Assembly (NCBI GenBank): GCA_028284235.1
Contig: JANQSC010000076.1
Location: 51,269-115,268, forward strand
DNA length: 64,000 nucleotides
Origin: Opitutaceae bacterium
Lineage (GTDB): Bacteria; Verrucomicrobiota; Verrucomicrobiia; Opitutales; Opitutaceae
Direction of reading: 5' to 3'
Position numbers and translations under genes: made by a program. Below, piece by piece: positions 28,759-37,850 of the stretch (its first letter is position 1; every line of letters starts with the position of its first letter). Under the pieces are notes generated by a model. It did not search any database and was not told the origin of the DNA. It saw only the letters and a list, made by a program, of their open reading frames with translations.

Positions 28759-30537
28759 ATGAAACACACAATGAAATTCACCCGCCACGTAACGACTGCG
28801 TCGGCACTCGCAATCGCCCTTGCGCTACTGATCGCCTGCAGCAAGAACCAGACGCCTGCGCATGACCACTCCGCCCATGGCCATAGTCCTAGCGCGCATG
28901 CTTCCCCGAGTCAGGATTCGAGCGGCAAGCATCAATGCTCGATGCATCCCAACATCGTATCCGATTCCGCGGGAACCTGCCCCATTTGCGGCATGGATCT
29001 GCAGCCCGTGCAAGCGCTTGACCTGCCCTCGATTCCGGGCCGAGCAAGCGTCGCCCTCAACCCCGAACAAGAACGACTTATCAATTTGCGCGTCGCCGAA
29101 ACGGAGAGCAAACCGGTCTCCGCGACTATCGAAACGCAAGGCGTCCTGCAACACGATCCCTCGAACGTCTACACGATATCGGCGTGGACCTCCGGGCGCA
29201 TCGAGCAACTCATCGTCAATCAAGAAGAAACCGTAGTCGAAAAAGGCGACCCGCTTTTCCGCATATACAGTCCCGATCTGTATTCAGCTCTTCAGGACTA
29301 CTTCAATCTAGACAAGAGCTCCGCCCTCCACGCGGAACTGCTCGACTCGGCCCGGTTCCGCCTCATGCAGCTCGGCTTGCAAGCCGACCAAATCGCTTCG
29401 CTCGATTCGCTTCCCGAAGCGCCCCGATCCATCGAAATCCACTCTCCGGCTAGCGGCACCGTGATGATGAAAAACGTCAACGAAGGACAGTACGTCAAAG
29501 AAGGCGACGCGCTCTACACCGTTGTCGACCTGTCCGAACTCTGGCTCATCGCCGACATCTACGAATCCGATCTCCCTTTCGCCACGCCCGGACTCCGTGT
29601 CACGGCCACAACACCCGCCATACCGGAAACCGTATTCGAAGGAGAACTCACGCTCATCAACCACCATGTCGACCCGAAAACGCGAGCGGCCAAGGCGCGT
29701 ATAGAACTAGACACGCCCGAGGATCCGCAATCTGGAAGCGCCCTGTCAGCCCGCGATCGCGGACTTTTGCCCGACTTGTGGATGACCGTTCAAATCGAAA
29801 AACCGCTGGGCGAAAAACAAGTCATTCCTCGCGCCGCCCTCTTCGATACAGGTCGACGCCAGTACGTCTTTGTCCAGAGCGCTCCCGGAACCTACACGCC
29901 ACGAGAGGTCCGTGCAGGCGCGCGGCTGAGAGAGGAAGTCGTAATCGAATACGGACTCGAACCCGGGGAGCGCGTGGTAACCGACGGATTGTTCCTCCTC
30001 GATAGTGAAAGCCTACTCCGCGCTGCCGCATCCGGAAACAGCGACGACCATGAATCACCACTTTCAAGCGGACTCCCCTCAAGCGCGAGTCCGCCGATCG
30101 CCGAGTTTTGGAAAACCTATCACGCTCTCAGCGATGCCCTGGAAACTGACAATCTGGATACGACGCAATCCCTCTTCCGAGAAATCGCCGAAAACGTCCA
30201 CGCATTGCGTCAGCCGTCTCTCCAGCCGCAAGTAAATCCAACACAGTACCTTACTACCCTCAACCGTATTCACGAAAACGCTACGGGGCCAGTCTTCACC
30301 GATCTGCAAACCGCCCGCACCGTTTTCGGACACCTCAGTGAAGCCATTATCGCGTGGTCTCAAGGCGCTCCCGAAACACTCCCATCGGAACTCCGCGTTG
30401 CGAGTTGCCCCATGTGGACCGACTCGCCCAATCGGTGGATCCAAGAAACAGACCCGATTGAAAACCCATTCATGGGATCCGCCATGCTCCAATGCGGCTC
30501 AATTGACCGCGTGCTCCTACCCGCCATCAAGCCATGA
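28759..30537 (+). CDS. RND periplasmic adaptor with heavy-metal-binding domain and C-terminal DUF3347-like domain, CusB-like
   Basis: The 592-residue membrane-fusion protein is a predicted lipoprotein (LLIACS, Cys27) with a His-rich linker (HDHSAHGHSPSAH) and a heavy-metal-binding domain CSMHPN...CPICGMDL (Cys60, 74, 77). The CusB-type barrel-sandwich and beta-barrel domains follow (residues 100-410). The C-terminal 150 residues resemble DUF3347: FWKTYHALSDALETD, and the final CPMWTDSPNRWIQ...NPFMGSAMLQCG block. The same domain is found alone in the secreted protein at 33734-34243. The start codon lies one base after the channel stop, and the stop overlaps the permease start as ATGA. It should link the permease and channel and probably binds Cu(I) or Ag(I). 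Confidence 0.92.
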   Translation: MKHTMKFTRHVTTASALAIALALLIACSKNQTPAHDHSAHGHSPSAHASPSQDSSGKHQCSMHPNIVSDSAGTCPICGMDLQPVQALDLPSIPGRASVALNPEQERLINLRVAETESKPVSATIETQGVLQHDPSNVYTISAWTSGRIEQLIVNQEETVVEKGDPLFRIYSPDLYSALQDYFNLDKSSALHAELLDSARFRLMQLGLQADQIASLDSLPEAPRSIEIHSPASGTVMMKNVNEGQYVKEGDALYTVVDLSELWLIADIYESDLPFATPGLRVTATTPAIPETVFEGELTLINHHVDPKTRAAKARIELDTPEDPQSGSALSARDRGLLPDLWMTVQIEKPLGEKQVIPRAALFDTGRRQYVFVQSAPGTYTPREVRAGARLREEVVIEYGLEPGERVVTDGLFLLDSESLLRAAASGNSDDHESPLSSGLPSSASPPIAEFWKTYHALSDALETDNLDTTQSLFREIAENVHALRQPSLQPQVNPTQYLTTLNRIHENATGPVFTDLQTARTVFGHLSEAIIAWSQGAPETLPSELRVASCPMWTDSPNRWIQETDPIENPFMGSAMLQCGSIDRVLLPAIKP

Positions 30538-33500
30538 TCTCCCGCATTATAGACTGGAGTCTCCACAATCGACTCCTGGTAATTCTGGGATCGTTCGCAG
30601 CTCTTGGCGCGGGCGTTTTCGCTCTCAAGAACGTCGCCCTCGACGCCATACCGGACCTATCCGACACGCAAGTGATCGTATTTACCGAATGGCCCGGGAG
30701 AGCGCCTACCCTAGTCGAAGACCAAGTCACTTACCCGCTAGTCAGCGCTCTCGCCGCAGGCCCGAAAGTCAAATACGCCCGCGGCCAGAGCTTTTTCGGA
30801 CTGTCCTTCGTTAATATCGTTTTTGAAGATGGCGTCGACATTTACTGGGCGCGGTCGCGCGTTCTTGAATACATGAACCAAGCGAAAGACCAGTTGCCCG
30901 AAGGCGTAAATCCGTCCCTCGGGCCGGACGCGACCGGCGTTGGATGGGTGTATCAGTACGCCCTCGTGGACAGGAGCGGAACTCACTCCCTGGCGGATCT
31001 CCGCTCCTACCAAGACTGGACCTTGCGGTACTATTTGCAAAACACACCCGGAGTGGCCGAAGTCGCCACCATCGGCGGCCACGTGAAGCAATACCAAGTC
31101 GTCATCGACCCGCGAAAACTAGAATCCCATTCGCTCGGAGTAAACGAGGTGATCCAAGCCATACGGCGTTCGAACAACGATGTGGGCGGGCGGCTGCTCG
31201 AATTGGGCGAAACGGAATACATGGTTCGGGGTCGTGGGTACTTTGAAACCCTCGAGGACATTGAAAACGCAGTCGTGAGGGCCAAAGACGACGGAGTCGC
31301 GATCACCATTAGCGACGTCGCCGAAGTGAGACTCGGCCCCGACATTCGCAGGGGTCTCCTCGAGGTCGACGGCGAAGGCGAAGCAGTCGGCGGCATCGTC
31401 GTCATGCGCTACGGGGAGAACGCCCTCGATACGATCAACGCGGTGAAGGCCAAGCTAGAAGCGATCAAACCATCCCTGCCCAGCGGGGTCGAAATCGTCG
31501 TCGGCTACGATCGGTCGGACCTCATACTCCGGGCGATCGACAACCTTAAAGAAACGCTTATCGAGGAAATCGCCATCGTCAGCGTCGTAATATTCATCTT
31601 TCTCCTCCACGTTCGCAGCGCTCTGGTGGCCGTCGTCGCGCTTCCATTAGGTGTATTGCTTTCCTTCATACCCATGCAGCTGCTCGGCGTTTCCAGCAAC
31701 ATCATGTCGCTTGGCGGAATCGCCATCGCCATCGGCGCCATGGTGGACGCATCCATCGCCTTGATCGAAAATACGCACAAGTGGCTGAACCGATGGGAGG
31801 AGGCGAAGGAAAAGGACGGCGAAGATCCCGACGGGCTCGCTCGACTGAGTCGCGTGCAAGTCGTTTCCCGAGCGGCCCGCCAAATCGGGAGGCCTCTCTT
31901 CTTTTCACTCCTGATCATCGCCGTCTCGTTTCTGCCTGTATTCGCCCTGGAAGGACAGTCGGGTCGCCTCTTCAAACCACTGGCCTTCAGCAAAACGTTC
32001 TCGATGCTCTTCGCCGCCCTCTTGGCCGTGAGCCTCGTGCCCGTGCTAATCACTCTATTCACTCGCGGTAAAATTCCGCAGGAGTCTCGGAATTGGATCA
32101 GCCAAGCGCTCATACGCATTTATTCGCCCATAGTCGTCGCCGCCATGCGTTTTCGTTGGGGTGTTCTCGCCCTCGCCCTTGCGATTGTCGCCGCAACTGC
32201 AATACCGCTGGGCAAAGTCGGATCCGAATTCATGCCGCCCCTGAACGAAGGCTCGCTGCTCTACATGCCAAGCAGTCCGCCCGGGATGGCGATCAGCGAG
32301 GCGAAAGAGGTTTTGCAAACCCAAAACCGGATCATCAAGGCCTTTCCTGAAGTCGAGCGAGTCTATGGCAAAGTCGGCCGCGCCCGCACCGCGACCGACC
32401 CCGCTCCTCTTTCGATGGTTGAAACCACTATCACGCTTAAACCCAAAAGCGAATGGCGACCGGGAATGACCTTCGAGTCGATCAAGCAGGAGCTCGGCGC
32501 CCAGCTTCCCTATCCCGGAATGCCCGCGATTTGGTGGATGCCAATCCAGACACGTATTGAAATGCTGGCGACCGGGATTCGCAGCGAAATCGGCATAAAA
32601 ATCATGGGGCCCGATTTGAGCGTTATTGAAAATCTGGGAATGCAGATCGAAGGACTGCTGAAAAACGCCCCCAACACCGCGAGCGCATTCTCGGAAAGGA
32701 TAACGGGCGGCTACTACGTCGATTTCGAGATCGACCGAAGCGCGCTTGTTCGATACGGCCTCGTCGCCGCCGACGTTCAAGACGTCATCGAAACGGCGAT
32801 CGGTGGCAAAAATGTGGATACATTCGTCGACGGTCAGGCTCGCTACCCGATCAACACGCGCTACGGACGCGATTTTCGCGACGGCATCGAGGACTTGCGC
32901 CGCATCCTCCTGACAGCGCCGTCCGGAGAAAAACTGCTTCTGGGTCAAGTCGCCGACATTCGCCCCTCCTCGGGGCCGCCCATGGTCCGCAACGAGAACG
33001 GCCAGCTTGCCGGTTTTGTGTTCGTGGATACCTACGACACCGACCTCGGAAGCTACGTTGCCGCGGCCAAGACACTCATCGCTGAGAACATTCAAATTCC
33101 TCCCGGCTACTACATCGAGTGGGGCGGCCAATTCCAGCGCATGCTCAGCGCGAAAGAACGCCTTTCCTGGATCGCACCGCTCACCGCAGCCCTTATCTTC
33201 CTACTCCTCTACCTCAATTTCAACAGTCTCGCCAAATCAGGGATCGTCCTCCTCAGCATCCCGTTCGCTCTAGTCGGAGGCGTCTGGCTGATATGGGCCC
33301 TCGACTACAACTTCAGCGTCGCGGTCGCCGTGGGGTTTATCGCTCTCGCCGGGGTCGCCGCTGAAACCGGCGTCGTCATGATCGTCTACCTCGACGAATC
33401 TTGGAACGACCTGAAACAGCGATACCAGAACCCGAGCGCGAGCCAATTGCGAGAAGCCGTTCTAGAAGGCGCCGCCCAGCGGGTCCGGCCAAAGATCATG

Positions 33501-33689
33501 ACGGTCTCAACCACAATCGCCGGTCTGCTTCCCATACTTTGGGGAGCCGGGACCGGCGCCGACACCATGAAACGCATCGCCGCCCCCATGGTGGGCGGCA
33601 TGGTCACTTCATCCTTGCTGACACTTTTGATAATCCCCGCAGTCTATTACATCTGGAGGAAACGCCAAATAAACGCGACACCCGATTGA
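30534..33689 (+). CDS. CusA-like heavy-metal RND permease (predicted Cu/Ag)
   Basis: The 1051-residue inner-membrane pump has the two-fold RND layout of 12 helices and two large periplasmic loops. The TM4 motif reads AIAIGAMVDASIALIENTHK, as in CusA-type (HME4) pumps for monovalent copper and silver, and unlike the DFGxxxDGAV motif of CzcA. Equivalents of the CusA methionine triad are present in LLYMPSSPPG, APLSMVETTITLKP and RIEMLATGIRS. ATGA overlap couples it to the adaptor. Assignment of Cu/Ag rests on these motifs and is not proved. Confidence 0.93.
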   Translation: MISRIIDWSLHNRLLVILGSFAALGAGVFALKNVALDAIPDLSDTQVIVFTEWPGRAPTLVEDQVTYPLVSALAAGPKVKYARGQSFFGLSFVNIVFEDGVDIYWARSRVLEYMNQAKDQLPEGVNPSLGPDATGVGWVYQYALVDRSGTHSLADLRSYQDWTLRYYLQNTPGVAEVATIGGHVKQYQVVIDPRKLESHSLGVNEVIQAIRRSNNDVGGRLLELGETEYMVRGRGYFETLEDIENAVVRAKDDGVAITISDVAEVRLGPDIRRGLLEVDGEGEAVGGIVVMRYGENALDTINAVKAKLEAIKPSLPSGVEIVVGYDRSDLILRAIDNLKETLIEEIAIVSVVIFIFLLHVRSALVAVVALPLGVLLSFIPMQLLGVSSNIMSLGGIAIAIGAMVDASIALIENTHKWLNRWEEAKEKDGEDPDGLARLSRVQVVSRAARQIGRPLFFSLLIIAVSFLPVFALEGQSGRLFKPLAFSKTFSMLFAALLAVSLVPVLITLFTRGKIPQESRNWISQALIRIYSPIVVAAMRFRWGVLALALAIVAATAIPLGKVGSEFMPPLNEGSLLYMPSSPPGMAISEAKEVLQTQNRIIKAFPEVERVYGKVGRARTATDPAPLSMVETTITLKPKSEWRPGMTFESIKQELGAQLPYPGMPAIWWMPIQTRIEMLATGIRSEIGIKIMGPDLSVIENLGMQIEGLLKNAPNTASAFSERITGGYYVDFEIDRSALVRYGLVAADVQDVIETAIGGKNVDTFVDGQARYPINTRYGRDFRDGIEDLRRILLTAPSGEKLLLGQVADIRPSSGPPMVRNENGQLAGFVFVDTYDTDLGSYVAAAKTLIAENIQIPPGYYIEWGGQFQRMLSAKERLSWIAPLTAALIFLLLYLNFNSLAKSGIVLLSIPFALVGGVWLIWALDYNFSVAVAVGFIALAGVAAETGVVMIVYLDESWNDLKQRYQNPSASQLREAVLEGAAQRVRPKIMTVSTTIAGLLPILWGAGTGADTMKRIAAPMVGGMVTSSLLTLLIIPAVYYIWRKRQINATPD

Positions 33690-33733
33690 CACGCTCCCGA
33701 ATCAAGAAACACTCGTCTCAACAACAACATGCC

Positions 33734-34243
33734 ATGAAACCATTCGCTCTCATCATCGCTCTTGCATCAGTCACGCTCGGATTCGCCGAAAACGCCTGCG
33801 AGCATTGCGCCGTATCCGAAACGTCCGGAAAGTCCTGCGCTCTGACTCAATCTCTGCCCACCTACTTCTCCATTCAAAAAGCGCTGGCGAACGACGATTT
33901 CGAAGGCGCGCGAATCGCCGCTCGGAAGTCTGAAATGTCCTGCTCAGACGACGACAAAGAATGCTGCGCGTCGATGGCCCAGAACCTCGCCGACATCGCT
34001 GCGTCTGAATCGATCGAATCCGCCCGCAAGACATTCAAGTCGCTTTCCGACGCGCTCATCGCTGAACTCGAAGCGAACACCGCGGAATCAGACGACCTCG
34101 TATACAAGATGTTCTGCCCAATGGCCTTCGCCAATACCGGCGGCGCATGGCTGCAAGACTCCGACGATCTTCGCAATCCCTACTATGGAGCGACCATGCT
34201 CAAGTGCGGAATGCCGCAAGCGGTTTTCGGTAAGACCGAATAG
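33734..34243 (+). CDS. Secreted DUF3347-like protein, Cus operon
   Basis: The 169-residue protein has a signal peptide (MKPFALIIALASVTLGFA), a Cys-rich start (CEHCAVSETSGKSC), a helical repeat region (YFSIQKALANDDFEGARIAARK, later CSDDDKECCAS) and the diagnostic end FCPMAFANTGGAWLQ...LRNPYYGATMLKCG, matching the C-terminal domain of the CusB-like adaptor of this operon. DUF3347 domains occur with copper efflux adaptors; the secreted form probably binds copper in the periplasm. It follows the permease by 44 bases and is likely its last operon member. Confidence 0.85.
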   Translation: MKPFALIIALASVTLGFAENACEHCAVSETSGKSCALTQSLPTYFSIQKALANDDFEGARIAARKSEMSCSDDDKECCASMAQNLADIAASESIESARKTFKSLSDALIAELEANTAESDDLVYKMFCPMAFANTGGAWLQDSDDLRNPYYGATMLKCGMPQAVFGKTE

Positions 34244-34261
34244 TAGCAATCGCTCTATTGC

Positions 34262-34831
34262 ATGACATCCCCCTCGAGTTCGCCTCCCGAATCCGTCGTT
34301 CTCCTCGATCCTGAGGGAAACCCCACGGGCACCCTGGCAAAGGATCGCGTCCACACTGCGAATACACCGCTGCACAGCGCGTTCTCAGTATTCCTATTCG
34401 ACGGCAAGGGACTCATGCTCGCCCAACAACGCGCTCATTCCAAAAAAACGTGGCCCGGAGTGTGGTCCAACGCGTGCTGCGGACACCCGGGACTTGGCGA
34501 GTCGCCGATAGCCGCCGCCCACCGGCGCCTCCAACAAGAACTCGGACTCACATCCATCGAACTGACCTGCATCCTCCCGGATTTCCGCTACCGAGCGGAA
34601 CTCGACGGCATCGTCGAGAACGAGATCTGTCCGGTATTCATCGGTCAATGTCATGACGATCCGACACCCAATAGAGATGAAGTTGCTGCTGTCGAATGGG
34701 TCCCCTGGAAAGACTTCGCGGAATCCTGCAACCGGAAAACGAATACGCGCTACGACGACTTCTCTCCTTGGTCACACCTCGAAGGCGCGCTCCTCCTCAA
34801 AGAACCGACGCTCACACAATACACAGGATAG
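34262..34831 (+). CDS. idi: Isopentenyl-diphosphate delta-isomerase, type 1
   Basis: The 189-residue Nudix-fold enzyme interconverts IPP and DMAPP for isoprenoid synthesis. The catalytic Cys73 lies in SNACCGHPGLGE, and the catalytic Glu region is VENEICPVF (119-126). Other family parts are TPLHSAFSVFLFDGKG, LAQQRAHSKKTWPGVW and AAHRRLQQELGL, the Nudix box variant, and EWVPWKDF near the end. The ATG at 34262 is 18 bases after the DUF3347 gene, so read-through from the metal operon is possible though functionally unrelated. A nested palindrome follows. Confidence 0.94.
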   Translation: MTSPSSSPPESVVLLDPEGNPTGTLAKDRVHTANTPLHSAFSVFLFDGKGLMLAQQRAHSKKTWPGVWSNACCGHPGLGESPIAAAHRRLQQELGLTSIELTCILPDFRYRAELDGIVENEICPVFIGQCHDDPTPNRDEVAAVEWVPWKDFAESCNRKTNTRYDDFSPWSHLEGALLLKEPTLTQYTG

Positions 34832-34860
34832 CGCTTATCGTCTTGAACAAGTCTTGATTA

Positions 34861-35002
34861 ACAGGATGCGCTCCTGCGTCGCTCGCTTGATCCCGCTGAC
34901 GCGGGAACTTGATGATTTCAATGACTATCAAGCTCCCGCGCTAGCGGGATCAAGTCAGTTAGCCCACAAAATGGGCGAACGCATCCTGTAAAAAAAAAAA
35001 AA
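34861..35002. repeat. Nested palindromic element with poly-A end
   Basis: Outer arms ACAGGATGCG (34861-34870) and CGCATCCTGT (34980-34989) enclose CTTGATCCCGCT/AGCGGGATCAAG (34886-34897, 34943-34954) and a third inner pair (34901-34913, 34927-34939, one mismatch). A run of 13 A follows at 34990-35002. It lies between the convergent idi and DoxX genes; read on the minus strand the A-run is a T-run before the hairpin, not after, so it is not a standard terminator. Confidence 0.85.
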
Positions 35003-35007
35003 CGCCT

Positions 35008-35430
35008 CTAGTCTTCCCGGGCGGGTCGGCGTTTCGACTCGTCGAGGGCCACTTTGATGAATGGCAAATCCATGCGGCGAATGTAGAGTATCACTGCGCA
35101 GAATACAAATACGAGCACTGCGAGGAGTCCCAGTTGGCCCCGCTCGCCGGTCCAACCGATTTGCGTGAAATGCCCCACGATCGCGCCGCCCATCGTACAA
35201 GCGCCAAGCAAAGCGCCATAGTGAGCGCTCGCCGGGCGCAGCAACAGCAAACAGGCGATGAGTTCGACGACGCCGATCAGGATTCGCCCGTTCGGCTCCA
35301 TGCCAATGTCGGTGAATATCGCTACCGATTCGGGATGAGCCGTGAACTTGAAAAACAGCGATTGACCCATGATTACGACCGCCCCGATTTGAGCGATCCA
35401 GGAAATAGTGGAAGAAGTGGCTTTGTTCAT
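35008..35430 (-). CDS. DoxX-like membrane protein
   Basis: The 140-residue protein has four predicted transmembrane helices: near the N terminus (ISWIAQIGAVVIMGQSLFF), in the middle (GRILIGVVELIACLLLL and YGALLGACTMGGAIVGHF) and near the end (LGLLAVLVFVFCAVILYI). The layout and the helix 1 end FFKFTAHPESVAIFTDIG followed by an Arg/Glu-containing helix 2 start fit the DoxX/DoxD-like family. Their function is poorly defined; some act with thiol and redox balance. It lies 13 bases downstream of the GltB-type gene on the same strand, so the two are likely one operon. Confidence 0.8.
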   Translation of the reverse strand: MNKATSSTISWIAQIGAVVIMGQSLFFKFTAHPESVAIFTDIGMEPNGRILIGVVELIACLLLLRPASAHYGALLGACTMGGAIVGHFTQIGWTGERGQLGLLAVLVFVFCAVILYIRRMDLPFIKVALDESKRRPARED

Positions 35431-35443
35431 GCGTTTATTGGAA

Positions 35444-36967
35444 TTAACGGGTTACGTAGGGAGCCAATGTAGACTCGGAAGGAATGTAAAGGTGATCGAA
35501 GGAGAGTTCCTGCACCGACCGGCATCCCGCCGCGGACAAGAGCTCCTCCAGGTCGTGCTGCAAATTGTGCACGTAGTTGCTCACGCGATCCGACTTGACG
35601 TCGATGTCAATTCCCCGTTGCAACTCGGGATCGTGCGTCGTAATCCCCACTGGGCACGTATTGTTGCCGCACTGCAGCGCTTGTATGCACCCCAATGCCA
35701 GCATGAATCCACGCGCCGAATACACTGCGTCCGCTCCCAGGCAGAACGCGACCATCTGGCGCTCGGGCGAAACGAGTTTCCCCGCGGCGAGCAATTTTAG
35801 TTTGTCACGAGCTCCATGCTTCGAAAGCAGATCGTTCACGGTCTTCAATGCTGGATACAAAGGCATGCCCACACTGTCTATAAACGCCTTGGGCGCGGCT
35901 CCGGTTCCGCCTTCCGATCCGTCCACCGATATCCAATCCGGAAACGTGTTCTGGGCTACCATTTCAACAATGAGCTCTTCGAGCTGAGCGGGACGGCCGA
36001 CGCATAGCTTTATCCCAACGGGCAATCCCGAAACTTGCTGCACATGAGCGATGAATTGAACCGTGTTCTGGGCGCCGACACACTCAGGATGAAACGGGGG
36101 CGAGATCACGTCTTTCCCCTTCGGCACGCCGCGTAGCTCCGCGATCTCGTCAGTAATCTTCTCCTTTGGCAGCAGTCCTCCTTTGCCGGGCTTCGCGCCC
36201 TGCGACAGCTTGATCTCGATCATCTTTATCGAGTCCTTGTTCACCAATTCACTCAACTTCGCGTCGTTGAGCGTGCCGTCGTCATTGCGCACGCCGAACT
36301 TCGCAGTGCCCATCTGGAAAATTAAGTCGCAGCCTTCGTCCAAATGGTACTTCGGATAGCCGCCTTCCCCCGTGTTCATGGGGATCCCCGCTTTCTTCGC
36401 CCCGCGGGCCAGCGACCGCACCGCTTTCTCGCCAAGGGCGCCGTAACTCATGGCGCTTATAATAAAAGGCTTGTCGATCGTATACGTGTTTTCAATACCG
36501 CGCTCAGAACCGAAAGTCAGACTATAGGGAATCTGCTGATCTTTCAAAATTGGATACATCGAGTGACGCACCTTAACCTCGCGGGCGTCGAACTCGTGCT
36601 GCGAACCGAAAGAAGTCGCCGAGTCGACTCCTTTCGCTTTGCGATAAACTTCCGATCGTTCGGTTCGATTAAAGGGCTTCTCTTCCGTGTCATTGGCGAA
36701 GAAATACTGTCGCAACTCGGGCCCGATGCTCTCCATCATGTAACGCGCCTGACCCATCAAACCGAAATTTCGCAACAAGGCGTGACCGGTTTGCACTCTC
36801 ATGTAGAAGAAATTGATCAATGTAAGCAGAGCGAACGCGATCGTGCCGAAATGGAAGTAGTAAGAGAGCTTCCAGCCAGCGAGGAAAAACAGGATCGCTA
36901 GCGTGGGAATGGCTAGATTGACGGTCTTCGAAACCTTGTGCAGGTCGATGGATATTTTTCCAATCAT
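35444..36967 (-). CDS. Membrane-anchored FMN-binding glutamate synthase-family protein
   Basis: The 507-residue protein is a stand-alone GltB central/FMN-type domain with two predicted N-terminal membrane helices (residues 14-50). It shows SAMSYGALGEKAVRSLARGAKKAG, NTGEGGYPKYH, the KMIEIKLSQGAKPGKGGLLP block, DWISVDGSEGGTGAAP and the C-terminal GCIQALQCGNNTCPVGITT with Cys residues that bind an iron-sulfur cluster in glutamate synthase. There is no glutaminase domain, so it is not a complete GOGAT; the reaction is unknown. The upstream frame extension of 18 residues is rejected because MIGKISIDLH starts before the first helix. Confidence 0.88.
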   Translation of the reverse strand: MIGKISIDLHKVSKTVNLAIPTLAILFFLAGWKLSYYFHFGTIAFALLTLINFFYMRVQTGHALLRNFGLMGQARYMMESIGPELRQYFFANDTEEKPFNRTERSEVYRKAKGVDSATSFGSQHEFDAREVKVRHSMYPILKDQQIPYSLTFGSERGIENTYTIDKPFIISAMSYGALGEKAVRSLARGAKKAGIPMNTGEGGYPKYHLDEGCDLIFQMGTAKFGVRNDDGTLNDAKLSELVNKDSIKMIEIKLSQGAKPGKGGLLPKEKITDEIAELRGVPKGKDVISPPFHPECVGAQNTVQFIAHVQQVSGLPVGIKLCVGRPAQLEELIVEMVAQNTFPDWISVDGSEGGTGAAPKAFIDSVGMPLYPALKTVNDLLSKHGARDKLKLLAAGKLVSPERQMVAFCLGADAVYSARGFMLALGCIQALQCGNNTCPVGITTHDPELQRGIDIDVKSDRVSNYVHNLQHDLEELLSAAGCRSVQELSFDHLYIPSESTLAPYVTR

Positions 36968-37150
36968 AGTGGGGGGGTGTTGAGGGTTCAAATCAAGAAT
37001 AGAGCCACTTCGAGTCAGCAAACTCTGGATCTTGACTCCAGAAATATCTATGAGGCGTTGCTCTTTCTATACGTTCCGAATGTCCGTCTGATTTCAATCG
37101 GACGCAATTCGATCGCGTAACACCTATAATACTACACGCTGGCGAAGCCC

Positions 37151-37242
37151 AATCATAATCTTAATCCTACTCCTAATCCTAATTCTAATCACCCTCCACT
37201 CTCTAATTGATTAAGATTATGAGTAGGATTAGGATTATGAGT
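37151..37242. repeat. AATCCTA/TAGGATT imperfect inverted repeat
   Basis: The left arm (37151-37190) is made of AATCCTAAT-like units and the right arm (37208-37242) of TAGGATTATGAG-like units, facing each other around a short centre. It lies in the 352-base divergent gap upstream of the second metal operon, which holds no gene. A TATAAT at 37125-37130 has no good -35 partner. Confidence 0.8.
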
Positions 37243-37319
37243 GCGAAGACAGATTTCTCGCTAACCAAATTTAAAACTTGAGTCGAAGTGCAGTCTATCG
37301 CATTTCAATGTCGTAGGAT

Positions 37320-37745
37320 ATGAACGTGACACGCGTTATTTCAACCCTGGCGCTCGCCTCCATGCTTTGCAGCATTCTCGCTGCGAACTCGGGCGTGCAG
37401 ATCCTGTGCTCCCACGATGGGGGCTATGGGCACCTGGTTGAACTCGACGATCACACAACCGAATCGAGCAGCGCCTGCGGCCACAAGCATGCCCACGAAG
37501 ACGACCACCACGTAGACCATCCGAGCTGCGTGGACGTCGAAGTGCCCGATTCAGAGCTGGAGGATCTATCCTCGAACAGCGACCGTTCCGTCGTCAAGGC
37601 GCCCGAACTCTACTTGGATCTCTTCGAGTCCGTCGGGTCCTTATCTGATCCGAGGGTCGACGCTGCCGATCTCCGGCCTAAAGACACCCCTACGCTCGAA
37701 AGCGAGAGCCGTCAGTTCGCCAAGACGGTTCAGATTCGCTGCTGA
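37320..37745 (+). CDS. Secreted His-rich protein at the head of the second metal-efflux operon
   Basis: The 141-residue protein has a signal peptide ending near residue 25 and a metal-ligand-rich middle: ILCSHDGGYGHLVELDDH, ACGHKHAHEDDHHVDHPSC then an acidic tail. I know no established name. It is 105 bases upstream of the TolC-type gene of a CBA operon. The arrangement parallels the Cys-rich protein ahead of the first operon, and both could be periplasmic metal chaperones or sensors. The ATG has TAGGAT directly before it. Coding is supported by the signal peptide and context; function is inference. Confidence 0.72.
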   Translation: MNVTRVISTLALASMLCSILAANSGVQILCSHDGGYGHLVELDDHTTESSSACGHKHAHEDDHHVDHPSCVDVEVPDSELEDLSSNSDRSVVKAPELYLDLFESVGSLSDPRVDAADLRPKDTPTLESESRQFAKTVQIRC

Positions 37746-37850
37746 GACTCCTAATTCTACCGGATAGCCCACGCCCGCAGGGCGGTGGGAAAACACCGAC
37801 GCGTACCCGAACGGTTCGAGTCGTTGATCCCAATCGAATTAGGAATTTCA

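Noticed and set aside
34990..35002. Poly-A as part of a terminator for the DoxX gene.
   Set aside because: On the minus strand the T-run precedes the hairpin instead of following it, so it does not have terminator geometry.
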